From the NCBI GenBank assembly GCA_023426545.1, contig JAFAAN010000171.1:1-64000 (forward strand): DNA of 64,000 bases. The letters run 5' to 3'. Each line of letters starts with the position of its first letter. The stretch's first letter is position 1. Position numbers and translations under genes: made by a program. This document shows, piece by piece, positions 60,046 to 64,000 of the stretch. Origin of the DNA: Pseudomonadota bacterium. GTDB lineage: Bacteria > Myxococcota > Myxococcia > Myxococcales > Myxococcaceae. The notes beneath the pieces are model-generated. The model did not search any database. It worked only from the letters and a program-made list of their open reading frames with translations, and was not told the DNA's origin.

Positions 60046-61569
60046 ATGACCACCGTCGAGATCATCTTCCTGGGCGTCTATTTCAGCCTCTTGTGCGTGC
60101 TGGGAGTCTACGGCTCGCACAGGTACCGGATGGCGTTCCTGTACTACCGGCACAAGTTCAAGCTGCCGACGCCGAAGGGTGCGCTCGAGTCGCTGCCCAA
60201 GGTCACCATCCAGCTGCCCATCTTCAATGAGATGTACGTGGTGGAGCGGTTGGTAGACTCGGTGTGTCGCATCGATTACCCGCGCGAGCTGCTCGAAATC
60301 CAGGTGCTGGACGATTCGACGGATGAGACGTGCGCCATCGCCCGGGCGTGTGTGGAGCGCCAGCGCCAGAAGGGCCATGACATCGTCTACATCCACCGCA
60401 CCAACCGCCAGGGCTTCAAGGCGGGCGCGCTGGAGAATGGCCTGAAGCTGGCGAAGGGCCAGTTCGTGGCGGTGTTCGACGCGGACTTCGTGCCCAGCCC
60501 CGACTTCCTGATGCGCACCGTGCCGTTCTTCTCGGACGAGAAGGTGGGCATGGTGCAGGTGCGCTGGGGGCACCTCAACCGCGAGTTCTCGCTGCTGACG
60601 CAGGCCCAGAGCATCTTCCTGGACGGGCACTTCATCATCGAGCATACCGCTCGCAACCGCTCCGGGTGCTTCTTCAACTTCAACGGCACCGCGGGCATCT
60701 GGCGCCGCGACACGATTTCCGACGCGGGCGGCTGGCAGCACGACACGCTCACCGAGGACCTGGACCTGAGCTACCGCGCCCAGCTGAAGGGCTGGCAGTT
60801 CGTGTTCCTCCCGGAGGTCATCTCCCCGGCCGAGGTGCCGGTGGATATGAACGCCTTCAAGAGCCAGCAGCACCGCTGGGCCAAGGGTTCCATCCAGACG
60901 GCGAAGAAGCTGCTGCCCACCATCCTCAAGAGCGACCTGCCGCTGGCGGTGAAGCGCGAGGCCTTCTTCCACCTCACCAACAACATGGCCTACCTGTTGA
61001 TGGTGCTGCTGTCGGTGCTGATGCCCATCAGCATGGTGGTGCGCTTCCAGCACGGCCTGTACGGGACGCTCTTCCTGGACCTGCCCTTCTTCCTCACGGC
61101 CACCGCCAGCGTCTGCTTCTTCTACGTGGCGGCGCAGCGTGAGCGGGGCGCGAAGGGGTGGGAGCGGGTGAAGTACCTGCCCTTCCTCATGAGCCTGGGC
61201 ATCGGCCTGGCCATCAGCAACGCCAAGGCGGTGGCGGAGGCGCTGCTGAACCAGCAGTCGGGCTTCGCGCGCACGCCGAAGACGGGCGCCGAGGGCAAGA
61301 AGACCGTCGCCGTCAAGAAGGCCTACCGTGGCAGCAAGTCGCTGCTGCCGCTGGTGGAGCTGCTCTTCGCGGCCTACTTCACCGGCGCGCTGTGGTTCGC
61401 CATCGACGCGCGCATCTACACGTCGGTGCCCTTCATCGTGCTGTTCCTGGCGGGCTTCCTGTACGTCGGCAGCTCCAGCCTGCTCCAGGGCCTGTCCGGC
61501 CGGATGAAGCTGGTGGAGTCGACCCCCTCGGTGGAGACCTCCGAGGAGCAGCCCCGCCGCGCGGCCTGA
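60046..61569 (+). CDS. Membrane family-2 glycosyltransferase (cellulose-synthase-like)
   Basis: The 507-aa enzyme has an N-terminal helix EIIFLGVYFSLLCVLGVYGS. A GT-A domain follows with KVTIQLPIFNEMYVVERLVD, VLDDSTDETCAIARACVERQ, the D-x-D of GQFVAVFDADFVPSPDFLMR, and TEDLDLSYRAQLKGWQ. The acceptor motif QQHRWAKGSIQTAKK (Q-x-x-R-W) is present. Four further helices close the protein. It is a processive-type synthase for a polysaccharide or a glycolipid. The C-terminus carries a Lys-rich linker and no PilZ domain. The product cannot be predicted, but it is envelope-related. Confidence 0.88.
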   Translation: MTTVEIIFLGVYFSLLCVLGVYGSHRYRMAFLYYRHKFKLPTPKGALESLPKVTIQLPIFNEMYVVERLVDSVCRIDYPRELLEIQVLDDSTDETCAIARACVERQRQKGHDIVYIHRTNRQGFKAGALENGLKLAKGQFVAVFDADFVPSPDFLMRTVPFFSDEKVGMVQVRWGHLNREFSLLTQAQSIFLDGHFIIEHTARNRSGCFFNFNGTAGIWRRDTISDAGGWQHDTLTEDLDLSYRAQLKGWQFVFLPEVISPAEVPVDMNAFKSQQHRWAKGSIQTAKKLLPTILKSDLPLAVKREAFFHLTNNMAYLLMVLLSVLMPISMVVRFQHGLYGTLFLDLPFFLTATASVCFFYVAAQRERGAKGWERVKYLPFLMSLGIGLAISNAKAVAEALLNQQSGFARTPKTGAEGKKTVAVKKAYRGSKSLLPLVELLFAAYFTGALWFAIDARIYTSVPFIVLFLAGFLYVGSSSLLQGLSGRMKLVESTPSVETSEEQPRRAA

Positions 61570-61595
61570 AGCGGCGTCCTTCCTCCGGGAGGGCT

Positions 61596-61629
61596 CGGGG
61601 TGAGGCTGGCATCGCGCCGCCTCACCCCG
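61596..61629. terminator. Hairpin between convergent genes
   Basis: CGGGGTGAGGC at 61596-61606 pairs perfectly with GCCTCACCCCG at 61619-61629 across a 12-base loop. It lies 26 bases after the glycosyltransferase stop and 9 before the end of the converging lipoprotein gene, so it may serve both. Confidence 0.6.
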
Positions 61630-61638
61630 TCGTCGTTT

Positions 61639-62163
61639 CTAGGTGCCGGCGTCCGGCGCACCCCGCAGCAGCACCTGCTCCAGCCGCACGCTGGGGGCGC
61701 CCGCGGGGGCAGGGCGGCAGTCCTCGTCGATGGAGGTGCTGGCCGCCGAGCGCAGCGTCAGGCCCGCGTCGGTGCACCGCACCACCTCCGTCGGAAAGAC
61801 GACGGGGCAGGGTGTTCCCATGCCGGAGAAGCCGATGGCGCGCGTCTCGCCCACGAAGCCCGCGGGGGTGCGCTGAAGGACGATGGACGGCGAGCCCGCG
61901 TCCGGGGTGTCCGCGCTTGTGGCGTCGTGTGCGCGCACCACGGCGAGTGAGAGTGTGCCGCCGTCATCTTCACCGTAGTACCGGAAGGCCGGATTCTCCG
62001 CGTGGTGGTACTCGCCGGCCTGGTTCTGCTCACAGCCGGGGGGGACCTTCACGGCGGGCGCGGCGGGCGGTACGGGCTCCGTCCTGGGCGGCGCCTTCGC
62101 GGGACACGCGGTGAGGGAGAGGACGCTGAGACCGAGGGCCAGTGGGGGCAGGACGCGGTGCAT
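61639..62163 (-). CDS. Small lipoprotein of unknown function
   Basis: It is 174 aa from the ATG at 62163, with signal MHRVLPPLALGLSVLSLTAC (lipobox SLTAC). The mature part begins with a Pro-rich linker and then a beta-rich domain: AGEYHHAENPAFRYYGEDDG, GTLSLAVVRAHDATSADTPD, FSGMGTPCPVVFPTEVVRCT. Three Cys follow the lipobox. No family is recognised. The ATG at 62184 adds seven basic residues and is not preferred. Confidence 0.75.
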   Translation of the reverse strand: MHRVLPPLALGLSVLSLTACPAKAPPRTEPVPPAAPAVKVPPGCEQNQAGEYHHAENPAFRYYGEDDGGTLSLAVVRAHDATSADTPDAGSPSIVLQRTPAGFVGETRAIGFSGMGTPCPVVFPTEVVRCTDAGLTLRSAASTSIDEDCRPAPAGAPSVRLEQVLLRGAPDAGT

Positions 62164-62246
62164 GGGGCGCGGATATTCTCCCAATCCGAAAGGCCCAGGG
62201 ACTCTGTTTGATTCCCTTGGGATGACTCTCTAACCTTCGGGGTGTC

Positions 62247-63305
62247 ATGAGCTTCCACCGCATCGTCGTCGTCGCCCTGGTGACCGTCCTGGCGGCCCCG
62301 TCTTCCGCGCTGGCGCAGGATGATGATTTCCTGGCGCCACTCACCACGCCGTCCGAGTCCTCGAATTCGAAGTCCAAGGCCGGCAAGGCAAAGGTGGTGA
62401 GGAAGAAGCCGGCGCGCGTCACCAAGAAGCCCGCGCGTGCGAAGGGCAAGAAGCAGGAGGAGCCCGCCGAGGATGACCTGCTGCTGGCGCCGCTGACGCC
62501 CACGAAGACGGAGGTGCTCGTGCGTCTCACCGGCAACGTGCGCGGGGCGAAGCTGTTCGTGGATGGGAAGGAGTTCGGCGTGCTGTCCTCGGCCGCGGTC
62601 CCCGTCGAGGTGAAGCCGGGAGAGCACCAGCTGGTGGTGCGCCGCCCGGGCTACGCGGACTTCACCCGTCGCATCGACGTGAAGGCGGGCTCGCAGGCGG
62701 AGGTGCTGGTGTCGCTGGACGCCACCATGGGCTTCGCCACGCTGACGGCGGACGTGGCGGACGCGGTGGCGCTGGTGGATGGGCAGCAGGTGGGCACCGT
62801 GCCGCAGGCGAACGTGCTGCTGCGCCCGGGGTCGCGGGAGATCGAGTTCCGCGCGCAGGGCTTCAAGCCGGACGTGCACAACATCACCGTGTTCGCGGGC
62901 AGGACGTACGAGGTGACGGGCAACCTGCGTCCCCTGCTCGACACGTCCGTCGCCAGCGCCGATGCTCCGAAGAGCCCGGTGCTGGAGCCGTCCACCCGGG
63001 CGGGCAACTACGACGACCCGTCGCCGGGCTTGTCGTTCGCGGATGATTCGGAGGTACCCGAGGTGAAGAGCTCCAAGCCGTGGTACGGCCGCTGGTACGT
63101 GTGGGCCGGCGTTGGCGCGGTGGTGGCTGCCGGAACCGTGGGGGCCGTGATGGCGACGCAGGGCAGTGGCGCCAGCCCGCTGGATGCCGACACGGTGTGC
63201 GGTGGCCGCTGCGACGCCGTGTTGGGCGCGAGTGGTGCCCGCCCGGTGCGCGGAGGTGGCGCGGGACTCCAGGCGCCAGCGCCTGCTGGGGCCCTCCGCT
63301 TCTGA
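62247..63305 (+). CDS. Exported protein with two PEGA domains and one C-terminal helix
   Basis: The 352-aa protein has signal IVVVALVTVLAAPSSALAQD. A Lys-rich linker with KKPARVTKKPARAKGKKQEE follows. Two PEGA domains are then present: VRGAKLFVDGKEFGVLSSAA to HQLVVRRPGYADFTRRIDVK, and DAVALVDGQQVGTVPQANVL to REIEFRAQGFKPDVHNITVF. A C-terminal hydrophobic helix WYVWAGVGAVVAAGTVGAVM precedes a short tail with two Cys (VCGGRCDAVLG). PEGA domains are beta-sandwich adaptors on surface-associated proteins. It is related in design to the PEGA protein at 56368. Divergent from the preceding lipoprotein. Confidence 0.82.
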   Translation: MSFHRIVVVALVTVLAAPSSALAQDDDFLAPLTTPSESSNSKSKAGKAKVVRKKPARVTKKPARAKGKKQEEPAEDDLLLAPLTPTKTEVLVRLTGNVRGAKLFVDGKEFGVLSSAAVPVEVKPGEHQLVVRRPGYADFTRRIDVKAGSQAEVLVSLDATMGFATLTADVADAVALVDGQQVGTVPQANVLLRPGSREIEFRAQGFKPDVHNITVFAGRTYEVTGNLRPLLDTSVASADAPKSPVLEPSTRAGNYDDPSPGLSFADDSEVPEVKSSKPWYGRWYVWAGVGAVVAAGTVGAVMATQGSGASPLDADTVCGGRCDAVLGASGARPVRGGGAGLQAPAPAGALRF

Positions 63306-63345
63306 TTCAGCTCGAGGGGCCTCCGCCCGCCGCTGCGTGAGGCGG

Positions 63346-63386
63346 AGCCTCCTTGCCCCTGGCCGGGCGCCAGGGGCAAGGAGGCT
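63346..63386. terminator. Perfect 18-bp inverted repeat between convergent genes
   Basis: AGCCTCCTTGCCCCTGGC (63346-63363), 5-base loop CGGGC, then an exact reverse complement (63369-63386). It is centred 61 bases after the PEGA gene stop and 25 before the end of the converging lipoprotein gene. Stem strength suggests a bidirectional terminator. Confidence 0.8.
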
Positions 63387-63390
63387 CGAC

Positions 63391-63987
63391 TCACTGGCCG
63401 CGCAGGTCGTCCTCGGCGGCGCGGTGGTCCGGGGCGAGCACCAGGTACACGTCCGTCACCCGGCCCACGCCCCAGGTGTCCAGCGCGGTGGCGCGGAGCT
63501 GAAAGGGCTCCGAGTCGGGCAGCAGGCTGGTGATGTCCACCTCGCCGGGCTCGAAGGTGAAGGCGCGCCGCCCCACGCTGTCCACCTGGTCTCTGCCCAT
63601 GTGGACGGCCTCGGTGAAGCCCACCGTGGCGCGGCGGGTCACCTCACCGCCGGCATCCAGCACCTCCAGTAGGAGGAAGTTGTCCACGGCGAAGCCGAGC
63701 GTGCCCTGGGCATCGCCGTAGAGGCGGGCCCGGTCGCCGTTCAGGCGCAGTGGGGGCGTCTGCCCGGTGGCGACGACGCGTGGCGTGCGCTCGCCCTCGG
63801 TGGCGTCCACTTCCACGTCTTCACGCAGCTGGGTGAGCGTGTGCGTTTCCCGGGCGGGGGCGTCCTGCAGGAGCCGGATGGCGCGGGGTGTGGACGAGGT
63901 GGGAGCGGGCGTGGCCGTGGCGGGCACCTGCCGCGCACAGGCCATCAGCCCCAGGGTGGCGGCCAGGACGAGCGTTCGAGAGTGCAT
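63391..63987 (-). CDS. Lipoprotein of unknown function
   Basis: The 198-aa protein has signal MHSRTLVLAATLGLMACARQ (lipobox GLMAC). A Thr/Pro/Ala-rich linker is followed by a beta-rich domain with LRLNGDRARLYGDAQGTLGF, FLLLEVLDAGGEVTRRATVG and VDITSLLPDSEPFQLRATAL. The end, VTDVYLVLAPDHRAAEDDL, looks like a strand-helix closure. No family is known to me. Its 5' region reaches the window edge, so a promoter may lie beyond. Confidence 0.75.
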   Translation of the reverse strand: MHSRTLVLAATLGLMACARQVPATATPAPTSSTPRAIRLLQDAPARETHTLTQLREDVEVDATEGERTPRVVATGQTPPLRLNGDRARLYGDAQGTLGFAVDNFLLLEVLDAGGEVTRRATVGFTEAVHMGRDQVDSVGRRAFTFEPGEVDITSLLPDSEPFQLRATALDTWGVGRVTDVYLVLAPDHRAAEDDLRGQ

Positions 63988-64000
63988 GGGGAGTCCAGGG

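Overview
The window is high-GC DNA with the gene style of a myxobacterium (Myxococcota, most like the Myxococcus/Corallococcus/Pyxidicoccus group). The evidence is a CarF-type plasmalogen desaturase, a cytochrome b558-type succinate dehydrogenase, many lipoproteins with long low-complexity tails, PEGA-domain envelope proteins, and tight ATGA-overlapping operons. Genus or species cannot be fixed from the sequence alone. No rRNA, tRNA or CRISPR array was seen.

The left part (about 1-40.4 kb) is an accessory region. Intact genes alternate with debris: a terminase-like fragment, a beheaded tyrosine recombinase, fragments of IS630, IS66, IS4 and probably IS5 elements, fragments of a serine hydrolase, a short-chain dehydrogenase and a MerR regulator, and ORFs formed by fusion of two unrelated genes. 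Intact genes here include a CPBP protease, an MgtC/DUF4010 membrane protein, a Tat-exported cytokinin-dehydrogenase-like flavoprotein, a DoxX protein, YggS, a GNAT enzyme, a 783-residue helical repeat protein, a HAD phosphatase, a ThrE-type exporter, and an arylsulfatase/SulP/DUF2254 group. There is also an ECF41 sigma factor with its carboxymuconolactone-decarboxylase partner and a recognisable ECF41 promoter, and an AraC/sterol-desaturase/membrane-protein group.

The most unusual block is 8977-17629. It is a complete three-subunit succinate dehydrogenase/fumarate reductase (C-A-B) whose A and B genes are separated by a 100-aa unknown protein and an AhpD-like CxxC protein. A cupin, a DUF488-AlkA fusion, a cytochrome-b/molybdopterin-oxidoreductase fusion and a broken small membrane-protein gene follow. 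All lie on one strand between regions of mobile-element debris, so the block looks like an imported redox cassette.

The right part (about 40.4-64 kb) is compact housekeeping and envelope DNA. It contains an MFS transporter/Ppx/PLP-enzyme run and a tolQ-tolR-tolA-tolB operon (no pal in view). It also has a repeat lipoprotein, murI, carF, and the division module ftsE-ftsX-EnvC followed by an alpha/beta hydrolase and a CtpA-type S41 protease. PEGA proteins and lipoproteins, a D-Ala-D-Ala ligase and a membrane glycosyltransferase complete it. Two strong hairpins separate convergent genes at 61.6 and 63.35 kb. Many of these genes bear on cell-wall synthesis, septal hydrolysis and outer-membrane attachment.
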